Below, in pieces: positions 48,066 to 60,500 of a stretch of DNA of 64,000 nucleotides. The notes beneath the pieces are model-generated. The model did no database searches. It had not been told where the DNA came from and worked only from the letters and a program-made list of their open reading frames with translations. Every line of letters starts with the position of its first letter. Within the stretch, counting starts at the first letter, position 1. Location of the stretch: NCBI GenBank assembly GCA_900074885.1, contig FJUW01000026.1, positions 124,001 to 188,000 on the forward strand, given 5' to 3'. The position numbers were made by a program, and so were the translations under genes. This DNA is from Rhynchosporium graminicola. Lineage: Eukaryota; Ascomycota; Leotiomycetes; Helotiales; Ploettnerulaceae.

Positions 48066-48682
48066 AAAACCCGAGAAACAAGGCTCCTTAGATTTTGGTT
48101 TCGAGAACTTCGATTTTGGATTCGATAGAGGTTCTGGGAGGCGTTTTATTTAAATTTGGGATATATACAGCCTGGCGTTGGAGCGATTTGGGTACAACTC
48201 AGCCCGTGAATAGACGCATTACGATAGTGAATTCTGTTCCTTATTTGACAGCTGAAGCATATTAGACAATACAATCTGGACACACACTGCTTGTGGCAAG
48301 AGATCAAAAGGATTGATAGGATCAAATGTGTTTTTTTTTTTTGTAATTCATACCATGGTGATGGTATCCGACAATGAATCCAATGAAACAGCAGCTCAGC
48401 TATTATTCCATGATAAGTACTTCAACATTCACCCACCGTTCAGATGCAGAAATTCTTTAACTCTTTTGCAGAACTGAACAAATCTGAAGCTGCGATGAGC
48501 TGTGAATGAGCTCCCTTAGCTCTCACTATTTAACTATCAGACTTATGAAACTCCCCACTCTCCAACTACCAACATAACATCTGCTGAGCAATATTTTGGC
48601 TCTATCTAACTTCAATTGGACTCTTCAAAAGTATAATATCACCTCCGATCGTGACAGAATCTTCAATTGTCTAATATCAGAT
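48066..48682. other. Intergenic region with a poly-T tract; no gene seen
   Basis: About 620 bp between PYM and the nucleoside hydrolase. A run of about 14 T residues lies near 48,330-48,343. The right end should be the promoter of the nucleoside hydrolase. Confidence 0.5.
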
Positions 48683-50400
48683 ATGGGGAGTAATGGGAAA
48701 GTACCTGTGTGGTTGGACTGTGATCCTGGTAAGTATCATTGCCTCGATCTGGGGCGCTTACAAAAATGCTGATTGTCAAATTAGGACACGATGTAAGTAA
48801 CATGCAGCTATTGAAGAATTTCCCTGATCACCACTCGATCAATAATGCGTGTTGCGTCTACCCTTGCGAATCCGGCCTTATTTGGTAGAAGCAATTCCCA
48901 AATTCTCCTTGTTTCACGTGATGAACGCCATTCACTTCCTATAGACTTCCTCTTCTTCTTGTCAGACTTATGCTAATGTGTTCAAGGATGCCTTTGCCAT
49001 TCTGCTAGCAGCTTATCATCCGTCAATGGAACTTCTCGGTATTTCAACAGTACACGGGAATGCTTCGCTTGCGAACACAACATGGAATGCATCTTCTATC
49101 GTAGGTCCAAAACTTCACTCATACACAGATCTTTTCCAAAGATCGATGAAGAGAAACCACCGAAAGAGTTGTGCTAATTGGAAGTAGCTGACCGCTATTG
49201 GTAAACCAGATATCCCCGTATATTCCGGCGCAGCAAAGGGACTTATCCGACCAGCTGTTCACGCAGATGCTATTCGTAAGTGGAGCTTTTATTGGGCTTA
49301 CTTGATAGCCAAACTCCACGAAGAAGGAGCATACGGCTTCAACAGAACTCAAACTTCGGGATTCTGCCTATCAAGAGTATCTCAACTGACGTGTCTTAAA
49401 CAGACGGTGAATCCGGACTGGACGGCACTCGTCTCCTTCCTACACCTCTCACCCCATTCAAAACCGAGCCATGCATACCCGCTATAGCAGCAGCTCTCTT
49501 CAAAACACCACCAGTAACAGCATGGGTTGTAGCCACCGGAGCTCTAACAAACATCGCGCTGCTGTTCCAAGCACACCCTGAGCTCGCTTCTCACAGTAAG
49601 TTCCTCCTCAGACTAATCCTTCCCATCATCCCCCAGCCGCTCGCCCACGGTTGATATTCTTGCCTGTTCAAGCCTAAGAGTCTCGACGCATCACTGACAA
49701 TTTACCAGTCAAAGGCCTCTCAATAATGGGCGGCGCCCTCGGCTCCTCATTCACCACCGCCCCTATGGGAATCGTAAATGACACCTCCAGAATAGGGAAT
49801 TACACACCCTATGCCGAATTCAACATCCTCGTCGATCCCGAAGCGGCCTCGTTCCTACTGTCTCACCCGATTCTCTCCCTGAAAACAACATTAATCCCCT
49901 TAGACGTCACACATCTTGTGCTCGCGACAAAGGATGTGCAAGAGATGTTGCATTACGGGAAGACTAACTTGAACAGTGAGGAGACGGGGTCGGGGAAGGG
50001 GTCGGGGAAGAGAAAGTGCAGTGTTCTCCGAACAATGCTTCTCGAACTCCTCCTCTTTTTCGCAAAGACATACGCGGAGGTCTTCGGCATCACAGCCGGT
50101 CCACCATTACACGACCCGTTAGCCGTAGCTGCTCTCCTGGACTCTATTCCCGGATTCAACCCCCTATTTCAGGACTACCTACAGCCTGGGCACAGAGAGA
50201 GATATGCTGTCAAGGTGATCACGGAAGGTACGCACGCAGAAGCTCTAGCAGGAGAAGCACAGACTGGAAGAACCGTCGCGACGTTACTTGATGAGGGAGA
50301 GGACGGTATTAGGACACCGAGGGGTTTAGACGTTCGTCGCTTTTGGGATATGATTGAGGACTGTCTTGTACGTGCTGATGAGGTGAATGCTAAGAAGTAG
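48683..50400 (+). CDS. Inosine-uridine preferring nucleoside hydrolase (URH1-like)
   Basis: Model: join(48683..48728, 48785..48792, 48987..49100, 49188..49275, 49404..49595, 49709..50400), 379 aa. The enzyme hydrolyses ribonucleosides to base and ribose in nucleoside salvage. The signature DCDPGHDDAFAILLA at the N-terminus (calcium and ribose binding) is assembled from three exons, one of only 8 nt. Other family marks are GISTVHGNA, WVVATGALTNIALLF, SIMGGALG, AEFNILVDPEAA and the C-terminal PPLHDPLAVAALL with the catalytic-site histidine. Length fits. An insertion rich in Gly/Ser/Lys lies at about residues 238-250. The start ATG gives the expected ~11 residues before the DxDPG motif. Confidence 0.93.
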
Positions 50401-51229
50401 ATTGTGTAAGTATATGGAGTGGTATAATCCTAGGACAGAGATCAAAACAAGCTAAGCAAGTGTGGCTACAAGCACACGTGGTGACTATAATCATACTATT
50501 CTGCAAAAACCAGAATATCAACCATTGCCCCTTGAAAATATGCCTATCCCATAGAGAAGAGCACGGCAATTTCAGAAACCAGTATTTGTGTTGATTGCCA
50601 TGTGCTCTCCTTCTTGTACCCACATGGCTCATATCCGATAGCAGCTGGGAATGAAGGAGATGGGCAATGTTGAATGATCGAAACATCACGTATGGTTGGT
50701 AACTCAAGCAAGCAATCTGTCTGTCAGGATCAGCCTGGTCCGAATTGCTCGGGTGCTCGAAGAAAAGACTCTCGATCGATCTGCCGTCCTCTAATTCAAG
50801 TCATTCACTGTTGGTCCAAACAAATCACCTAGTGCTGCATTCCTCAAGTCATACAAAAACATTTGTTTGTGCATTTCTCTGTACCCTTATCATTCCATTC
50901 AGGATACCACTCATTATGCCCACTCAGATCTATCTGTCTACCTACGTCTGTAATCTTCTTGTAGAAATTTCGCCAAAGCGCCAGATCAGGTAATAAACAA
51001 GCCGCTAAATTGAATCGCCATACCTTTTTGCTTCCTTGATATGCAGATACCGCCACGCCGAGAAACGCAAATGACTCCAGAGCAGATCAAGCCAGATCTA
51101 TTGCACCATTACGCCCACTGCCGCCCACCCATGCAAGCCATGCTTATCAATCGCGAGGAAAAGGAGAGAAATGAAGAGACTACCAGAAGCAGACAGGAGA
51201 ATGGCCACACAGATGTAGGGCAGACATCT
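50401..51229. other. Convergent intergenic region; no gene seen
   Basis: About 830 bp between the nucleoside hydrolase and cullin stop codons. Small frames on both strands are not recognisable. Confidence 0.5.
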
Positions 51230-54076
51230 TTATGCTAGATAGAGGTACGTAGGTACCGCGGCATCTTCCACACGCTCCAAGTATTCGCGTTCGATCAAGC
51301 TATCAACACGCTTTTTCATCATGTTGATATTAGGACTGAATCGCTGAGAGAGCTGCTGGATGACTTCGCTGAATAGAATTTGATGAGTCAAAGTTTTGCG
51401 CGCCCTTTTGGCCGATTAGCATGTAACAAGTCAACTAGCGAAGGTAAACGTACTTCATAATGCGAACTATGACGGTATCGATGACATAGCCGCGATGTTC
51501 ATCATTGCGCTCTTCTGTCTCCTTACGCTCGTCTTCTCCTTCCACCTTATTGACGGCGCCGACCATAACTGGTGCCTTGATCTTGACGGCCTTGCTGGTG
51601 AAGCTGGCATTGAAGCTGAACCTATCTCCAGGCTTCGGAAGCTCTTTGTTGGCAGGATCCTTGGTCAAAACTCTAGCCTTGGGCAGAACGGAGAGAGTGT
51701 ACAGCATACGTGAAAGATCTTGGGCGGGGATGTTGGTGGACTGCTGAATTGCCTCGTACGTCAACGATTCGCGATCAGCAAGATCGTTGAACAGAAGTAG
51801 GATGATCATGCCGTAGGTAGGAACGTTCAACTCGTGTCTTCGCTCGCGTCCAAAGAGACCCTCTTTTCCTGGAATCTTAGGGAACACGCATTTAATATCG
51901 GCGCTGCCGAGGAATCCGAGCCAAGTCAACTTCCTACCATTACGCTCCTTCAAGTAGAATTTTTTGAACGACTCTTGAAGATTCATGATCTCTGGAGGCC
52001 ACGAGCAAGAAATGGGTGTGCCGTCTTCTCGTTTGGAATTACTTCCACCCATCGACTCCATAGGCCAGTAGTTGGTGGTCAGAACGTTGATACCAAGGTC
52101 AACTTGCTTGCGGTCAAGATCACCAAGAGAGCTAATGAAGGCACGATATCCAGATGTGAGATCATCAGACATGGTCATATCCTTGAACATTCCCTCCAGC
52201 TTCGTCGTGAAGGCGTTGCCAATTTCCATTTTCATGCGAGTAATCATCTGCTTTTCAACATCGGCACTTTCAGACTTTCCGTGAAGTAGTCGTCTAGCCA
52301 GATGCTTCTTGTAGTATCGTTCGAACATATCCTTATCCTGAATGTAGCGGAGTAGGGTTGTTGCTTTTTCGAGGACGACTTCAATCTCAGTTTCGGTCTT
52401 TCCCTTGATTCCGCGCTTCAAGTTATCATCAATAAATAACGAAACGTACTCAGAGCATCTGGGGAACAAGTTGATGAAATCGGAGAAGCTCTTAGTAAGA
52501 GCAGTCTGTAGGATGAGATCTTGTGACAGACATTGCCTCCACATTGTGTCAAATTTGTCCTTCAAGGCCAAGACTTCATCGACCCATCTGATTGCGGAAG
52601 CAGTCTGCTTTGAAGCAGCGCTTTGTTTAGGTGCTCTCGATTTGTCGCCAGCCTCTGGCTCACCTTCCTCTGGCTGAGCAGCTTGACCTGTCGAAGACTC
52701 GGACTCTGTAATGCTTCTGTTGATATCCGAGCCCAGTTCAACTACTCGAGCCTGCAGAGCAATCTTTAAAGGAGACTTGGAGGGGTCCACTCGCGAGATA
52801 AGTTGATACAGGAGTGTGAGGTCGTCGTATCGATCATTTTGAATCATGGCCTTGATTCCACTTCCTTCCATAGCAAGGAACTCAGTCAAATGAGCAATGA
52901 CCATTTCGTTCTCGACGACTCTCGCAATTTCTCCAGTGGTGAGCGTCGACAGCGTCGTCTGGCAACGCACTTCCTCCTCCGCCAGTCGTTTCCGGGTCTG
53001 CCGTAGCCAGGTGCTTGCGTCTGACTGCCGGAGAAGTGTCTCGCATTCCTTCTTGTAGTGCACCTCGGCGTGCTGGAGGAAGACTGGCTGGAAAACAGTG
53101 AGATAGAGCTTCTCCTTTTCACTCTCGTCGTCCGATTCGTAGAGGCCTTCATACATATAAACGACCGCGCGAATCAGAGGCTTATCGATAACGTCACCGT
53201 CTCTCTCCATGGCAATCTGATCGAGAAGAACATTGTTCAGAAGATGGGAGACTGTGACATCACTTCCCGAGGCGATTGCAGATCGAAGTACATGTTGACG
53301 GAACAGGCCCATAGATGTTGTATAAATTGATGGCTTTCGGTTGTCAGTGCAATAAACCCGATCCATATACATTAGGACATCGGTGGTCATATTCATGGTT
53401 GTGATGTGATCCTCCCATGCTGCCTTCAGTCCTCTGAGAAAGTCCTCTCCGGTCATTCGACGCTCGTTTGCCGTGACTCCAGCGACTCCAGCGCCTCCAT
53501 CGCGGGAAATGCTGAGTAAGTTGGGCGTAATGAGCTTCCTGATACCGGGCAGAACCTCGCCACCAAACCACTGCTCTTCGAACTGCTTCACTCGCTGGTA
53601 CAAGATGTCACCTTGCTTCTTCAATACGATCTTATATGAAGCCCGGTAGATCTGTTCGAATGATAGCTGGGAGGCGTTCTTGGTGTGGATTTCGCGGAGA
53701 GCAGAGCCCAGAATTTCCCACTGTGACTCGAAATCGTTGTCATCGCGACCGCCCAAAGGATTCTGAAGGGCAAAGATGTCAGCAAAAGTCCTCCAAATAC
53801 GAACTTAAAGATGAAGTACAACCCCTGCCAAACGAAGATCCTTCATGGCTCTCTCAATATTAGACTCCTCTGAAGATTCTGCCGACATTATTTCCAGCTT
53901 CTGAGCCTTGATAATGGTAGAAATTTGATCTTGTCAAGAGGTTGTACAATATTTTGAAGCTTATAGCTTGTTGCGTGTGGAGTAGAAGTTGGGGAGAAAG
54001 TGGACCAGAGATGAATTGAAATGGCACATACCCTCCTAGGCGGCCTTATCTTTCCTCTGCCCCGTCCTGATATCAT
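51230..54076 (-). CDS. CUL3: Cullin-3 (scaffold of BTB-type cullin-RING ubiquitin ligases)
   Basis: Model: complement(join(51230..51404, 51454..53762, 54032..54076)), 842 aa. The N-terminus GRGKIRPPRR (exon 1) leads to WEILGSALREIHTKNASQLSFEQIYRASYK, diagnostic of CUL3. The cullin-homology region includes FINLFPRCSEYVSLFIDDNLK, TTLLRYIQDKDMFERYYKKHLARRLL and KREDGTPISCSWPPEI (all quoted in pieces). The C-terminal winged helix ends RIMKARKTLTHQ...EREYLERV...PTYLYLA; the lysine in RIMK is the expected neddylation site, and its codon is split by the 49-nt last intron. The first intron is 269 nt, long for this window. Fungal CUL3 is usually somewhat longer than human (768 aa). Confidence 0.95.
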
Positions 54077-56113
54077 CTCTTCACTTTCGGAATTCGTGGA
54101 ATTTCTGCAATTTGCTTCGAGGATTCAATACAGAGGTTGCGAATGTATGGGCAGGCGATATGGCGGGGTCGAGAGCTCTAGAACACGCTAGATGCGCAGG
54201 GTTGCCCATAAAGATTTCTTTGTGAAGTTTCGATATGGGAATACGTTCACATAATCAAGCTATTCGAAGGAGCGTCAAGTGGTTGAAAATAATAGGCCCG
54301 TGGTTGCGTGTTGTTTCGAAGACAGGTTTAGACTATTATGAGTCCGCCTGCCTCGAGGTAGCTGAACTAAGCCCAAGGCTGTGGTTGAATGAACCACGGT
54401 TTACCCGACGCTAGCGGCCGACTCTACAGGTCAGGTGGTCGTGAAGAAGTGAATACTGAGGAAGACCTCAGTCGGTCACTTATCGGTTATCTTTGGGTTC
54501 ATCGAGTTATTATCATGATGCTAGTCCGCTTCTACCTTATTGCGATGCGGCTCTATTTCCAGGACTCGAAGACCGCTGACTGAGGAGCGGCATGTGATAT
54601 ACAGCATACAAAGAAGATAGTTATATACCATCGAGTAGATCTCTCACACTGCTTCATCTTTGACTCTTGGGTTTGTCCATCTCTCTGAATGAAGTGTTAA
54701 TTACTAAGTTAGCTAATGAACAAAAAAAATCATCCTTAGAATCCATATATATAAAGTCTTTGATTTTTCATGGCTATTCTTGCTAATCAATCTGCAAGTC
54801 CCACAAAGCCTGGCGCTTCGACGGACCGTTTGCTTTCATTCTTCACGTCCATCTCCGTGTGAACAATAGCTACTACTCCCGAGATGAAGCGAATCGTAAA
54901 ATATCACTACTGAAAGCCTTTCTTGGAACATCTCACGTCAGACTTAGACTTAGCTGAAGCACTCAGCCGTCGCAGTAGACATCTTCTGCACCGAAATCGC
55001 CTTCGTGCGGGTGATCCGGTAATCAGTCCCCTAGGAGCCGCAGAAAAACGTATTCTACGGAGTATACACTGAATTATCACCCGCGTATTGGGTAATCGTC
55101 CTTGATCCTTCCTTCGAGCTGGCATTGCCCATACAAATTATTTGAAATTGGCAGCGAGATGAGCGATGAGGGAATGGACTTCCTGGAAAAAAGAATGTAC
55201 ATCTTGCGATCAGCTTGGAGATCCCGATTGCACCAAGGTACCATTTTTGGCTTGGCCTAGATTATCCATAACTTTCGTGGAGCTACGGTCAGCGCTGTCG
55301 ACAGCTGGTTCGATTTTGGAAGAACCGGCAAAACTATTTATTAGTAATGGCTGTTGGATCTAGTGACGAGGGAGCATGTGAGAGATCATGATTATCCCTA
55401 CAAGTCTCGGACCTCCTTTAGCTATGAGGACCCCTCTTCTTACTAGAGCTATACTTAAGGGGTACGATAAGTAGGTAGAACCGGGTCAAAACATCAAGAA
55501 GGAAGCCACGTGACAAAAAAGAAAGAAGGTAAAGAAAGGAAAGGATGTAGGGGAAGGTTCTCAGGTGCAATCTATTTACGTATCTTTTTTCGTCATTTTA
55601 AGCCTGTCTGATCAATTGTCGGAGTAATTTTGAAACCTCTACACGCACCGTCCCGTGCTACTACCTCGTATTGCCAGCCTCTGTCAATTTTAAACAGTTA
55701 CTCTCGAATTAACTTGGTTTTACAAACAGAGAACTGTAAACAGCCCACTTCTATTATAAACCAGAACTATTGTAAACAAGTAGATCTGGCAGTTCCTCCA
55801 AGCCGACCTAACCAGTAACAGCACTGTACGGGTGGAGGCTTTACACACCTGCAATGCTATATACTATTCGTCTCTCCATATCGTCACCCTTCTATTATTA
55901 ATAATGATTGTGCTCTAGCTGTGACCGAGGATAGCCCAAAACGCAAAACAGCTAGAAGTCCTAAAGAAGCCTAGCCCGGAAAGCTTCCCCAGATTTCAGC
56001 TAAAACCCTTCAGCCTCGTCACATCAGCCTCATGCAACTTTCATATTTTACCCTCGAGCATCATATATTCAAAAAACGACAACAAATCCAACAGATTTGG
56101 AACTTATGCCAAC
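54077..56113. other. Two-kilobase gene-free region, partly AT-rich
   Basis: No credible gene. The left end should be the CUL3 promoter and the right end the ZIM17 promoter. From about 55,560 to 55,960 the sequence becomes TA-rich with recurrent GTAAAC strings and looks like an old repeat fragment. Small frames (for example 54,389-54,583) are not recognisable. Confidence 0.55.
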
Positions 56114-56778
56114 ATGTCGCCACTACAAACAACTTTGTCAGCTCTACGAAGCACAGCCCGTATCTCTCAGCGGCGATCATGCTCCTCCTCTTGCTCACAG
56201 TTCCGATCGAACCAGCTCTACACTCGTCCGCAACACAAACCCCAACCACGGTACCCTCCATTCAGCTTCTCAACCCTAAAATACCACTCCACTACCACAA
56301 GCACCCCTTCAACATCACGACCTCTCACAGACCGCATCTCGCCTGCGCAATCTCACAAACCCCACGCTCCCAAACCACCCACGCCCGAAAGACCAGAATA
56401 CGAAATGACATTTACCTGCACGCCCTGCAGCACGCGTAGCACGCACCGCATCAGCAAGCAAGGATATCACAAAGGTAGCGTCTTGGTTACATGTCCGGAT
56501 TGTAAGAATCGGCATGTAATCAGTGATCATTTAAATGTATGTTTCCCTCCAATCGTCACTGCAAGTGTATCCGTTAGCTGATGTTCTAGTAGATTTTTGG
56601 AGATAAGAAATTCACAATCGAAGATGTAATGCGCGACCAGGGCCAATTGGTGAAGAAAGGCACGTTGAGCGAAGATGGGGATTTCGAATTCTGGGCTGAT
56701 GGGACGACGACGCCGCGGGCGAAGAGTGAATCCGACTCTGGTTCTAAGGAAACAGATGAGTATGAACCAAGGACTTGA
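56114..56778 (+). CDS. ZIM17: DNL-type zinc-finger protein (ZIM17/TIM15/HEP1)
   Basis: Model: join(56114..56536, 56593..56778), 202 aa, one 56-nt intron. Members keep mitochondrial Hsp70 soluble and active, supporting protein import and Fe-S protein biogenesis. The first ~95 residues are Ser/Thr/Arg/Pro-rich without acidic residues at the start (MSPLQTTLSALRSTARISQRR), a typical mitochondrial presequence. The zinc domain (about 98-160) has CTPC and CPDC knuckles around THRISKQGYHKGSVLVTC, then NRHVISDHLNIFGD, where the usual DNL triad reads DHL. The intron falls right after DHLN. The start is the only upstream ATG in frame that gives a targeting sequence. It is convergent with the SNF2 gene. 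Confidence 0.93.
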
Positions 56779-57583
56779 CGCGAAAGAGGAGATTGAGTCG
56801 AAGAAGACTTAAGACAGTGTGAAGAGTTGTGCGTTCGAAAAGACCCAGGAAATTGAAGCGGAACAGAGATGGACATCGAGATGTGAACCACATTATCTCA
56901 GCCCCAGGAAGAACTGCCAAGGGTCCCTCGATGCCATAAGAATATCAACAATATGTTTAAATACGAGAAGAGAGGGCGGCTGATGTGTACCAAGGCACGG
57001 CTAGGCTTATCAATTCCGCGGGTATGAAATCTTGTATATTGATGTATATCAAGAGACGTTTGTATAGATGGCATATGAAGACAATATGTATAAAAAAAAA
57101 TGTATAGATAGACACACGTATAGACAGAGCGATTAGAGCAAACATGTACCTTGGTATTATGCGTAGCAAATTCAAGACACGGGCATATAAATTGGGCCCA
57201 AGAAGTGGCACTGAGCAGGGTATCGCAATCACAACTCAATATATGGCATATCTAGCAGATTGGAAACATTCTATAATGATCTCTTCATCATGATTCTGCA
57301 CCAAATGTGTTGTATGGAAGACTCAGTGAAATCGCGTTGATAAGCAATTGCATGTGCAATTTTGCTCCTATCTAGAGGCTCCATGGCCCTCTATCGTATT
57401 TTGCAGAATTCTGCTATCCTCTCTGCTCCACTCACATGTTCATAATGGTTACACATGAATCCTATTCCCAGAACAGTTTCCTTCCTCCCATGAGGTCCTT
57501 GTAAATAACGCCCCTACCAACTCACCTTTGGCCACCCATAACACAGTTTTCATTGCCACTAGAATTCATCTGCCAACGGTCGT
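56779..57583. other. Convergent intergenic region; no gene seen
   Basis: About 800 bp between the ZIM17 and SNF2 stop codons. A minus-strand frame rich in Tyr/Cys/Phe (56,898-57,239) is an AT-driven chance frame. Confidence 0.5.
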
Positions 57584-60500
57584 CTACGATTCAGTGAACC
57601 TGATCTTCTTTGCAGGTCTAGTTCTCACTGGCACACCAGAGCCACTTCCACTGCTGGTAGAATTGTCCTGACTCCCTCTGGAGCCCTCATCTCCACTTTC
57701 TCCTACGTTAACGAAACCAACATTCCTCTTCCCCTTGGCCTTCTCGCTCATGCTATCGTCCCGTTCAGCAGGGAGCTTAACACCAGTTGCCAGCATAATC
57801 TTGGTCTTCTCTTCCCCAGAAGCCTTGTCCTTTCTCTTAGGGCTGTCCCCCACAATCAAATCTTGATCAGGATCCATAATCCGTCCTTCAGCTCCCGCAC
57901 CACCCCGTCCGAAGAGCAATTGTGGCGTCTCCAGTATGGCCATCTGGTCCAGCTCGTCCCCTGCTTCACCTTCTCTACCACTATCGATTCCCTGGGTTTC
58001 TAGGTCTAGGAACCGCGCATTCCTAATCCAATCGTGCATAGTCCTGTCGTCTAGAATATTCTTACAAGAATTATGCTCCTCAATACTAAGCTCTTTCCTC
58101 CGCTTCAGAATAACTTCCTCAATACTCCCTTTTAACACCAACGTCTCCACATACACAGGCTTCGTCTGTCCGATCCGATGTGCTCGCTTGACGGCCTGCG
58201 CTTCAACCTGCGGCGAGAAGACAGGGTTGACGAAATACACTCTCGATGCTGAAGAAATATCAAGTCCGAATGCAGCCTGGCTGACATCCATGAGCAGAAC
58301 TCGAAAGACTTCGCTCTGATTAAAAGTCACTACGTACTGGCTTCTTCTGGCAGAGGAGAGACTTTTGGCGTAGATGAGATGCTTGATACCGAGACATTCG
58401 AGGCCTTGGGCTATGTAGTAAGCAATGTTGTCTGCTTCGTAGAAGATGAGAATTTTCTCTGTAGGCGAATAGATGCTGACGCGGTCCATGAGGTAGGAAA
58501 GCTTGGATGAGGCTGTTGATATTATTCTTGCTGTGGCAAGGGATGAGGAAGGATGCAATGTTCCCGAGATATCAAGCTTTGTGGATATTTTCAAAGCAGA
58601 ATTTGGCTTCAGCTGAACATCAAGCTGTCTTTGGATACACGCATCGTCTTCATAGTCCTCATGATCATCATCAATCCCTTGGCTTGTAAGAAGGTCCGTA
58701 TTGTTTGAAACGTTTAGTTTGCTTCCCCATGAACTGGTCTTAACCGTGGTTCGAGCTCGTTTGCGAAGATTGGATTCGCTGCCCATGGTAACGTTACCAG
58801 CCAAAGTAGGAGCTTTCGCTATTCTCTTTCTGACGCCACCTTCATCTCGAGAAGCGGCTGGACGTTTTCGCGACCTAGTAATTTGGGGTGCTGAGCCCAT
58901 ACGAGCATCATGCATGATGTTTTCCCCCTCCTTAAGTAGGCCTTCCGTTGGATCGTCTTTGTACAACTGCAACCCCACAAACTTTTGTGCAGCATGGACC
59001 CTAAATAGCAGGCGAGTTAGCGATGGCTCCTTCCAGGGTGTTTCAAGAAATAATAAGACACGTCCCAGAATTATTTAGAGACAATCAGAAAGGTAAATCT
59101 TGGACTCCCCCATCACCTACATAGTAGCTCCCATTAGGGTTGGATTGACTGGCTCGCCAGTGAGAGACCATGCAGCCCTGATGTCGTCTGCGAGATCATT
59201 CTTGACATGAATAAGCATCTCATGAAAAGCAAAGATGACTCTGGCTATCCTGTTGTTTAAAACATTATTGCCGTGTTTTATTGCTTCCAATAGTGAATCT
59301 TCATCTTCTCGAGATATTGTATTGTTCGCTGCAAGAAAATCCTTGTTGTTCTCAATTGCACTCTGAATATTATGCGTCTCAAATCCAGACCAGAAGAATG
59401 ATCCCTGCCTCATATTTGATACCAGCTGCTGCAGATTCTTTCTTTGCCGTGGATGGAAGAAATAATCAGCATCTTTTCGCTCAGATGTGACAGCATTGCC
59501 GATTATCATCATGCTGAAGGTGTTCAAGGATAGCTTGTTATACAATGATCCTTCCAAGAAGACATGTTTTTGATGAAGGGGAGGCAGGGTGACTTCAAGC
59601 TCTATATCTTCTTGTCGGTGACGAATGATCATTCCCTCTAACGTGGCTCTCAGGCAGTCCAGATTGCCACGACTTTTGGAACCATGGCGAGGCTGCATAA
59701 TAAGACGAGACCACGATGCAAAATCTTTGTCCTCGCGTTGGTTTGCCCAGGGTCTCGCCTTAAGATACGACGTGGCAATGTTTCCGAGCTTCTCGATATC
59801 GTTCCGCTCTTGCTTGTGGAACAGATTCAAGTCTTTACCAGAGGTTTGTGGAGAATTTTCGGGCGCTGAGGAGCCCAGTATTGCCGAAAGGCCCTTTGGT
59901 GATACTCCTTCATCGTTGCTTGGTGTGCGTGCCGAAGATGGTGTATTTTCCGGTGAAGTACTTTGAGAGCTCCCAATACCACTCTCTGCGCCATAGAGAC
60001 CTTTTGTAGGGGTTCCTGAAATTATCCATCGTGCTGATACTTGCAGGAAGTCCAAAACAGCACTTGCCTCGGTCCGTGAAGAGCTGGACAAATTTCCGAA
60101 TGTGTGACCTTCATCAACGATCAAGCGCTTGAAGTGTAATTCCTTCAGAGGTGAACAGCGGAAATTGTCAGAGCCTGTTGATACTCGTCCAAATAGACCT
60201 CCAATCATAATTTTATGCCGCGATTTTGATCTAAATAAAGGTGAATTCGGTGAGACATCGACATCAATTGCGGCCTCCTTTTCGAATCTCTGCTTGCTGA
60301 AGAGAATGATGTCGAATTCAGCAAGTTCTTTAGCAGTAGGAAGCACATCTGACATAGCCTTCACCACCAGTACGGCTAATCCGGTAGTATGCTTTTTGAT
60401 TTCGTGTTGCCATTGTTGAATCAGATTTGCTGGAGCTACAACAATGGTGGCTGGAGTGAGGAGAATTTTTCGCGGTCTACTAACCGTCGGATTCCTTGAT

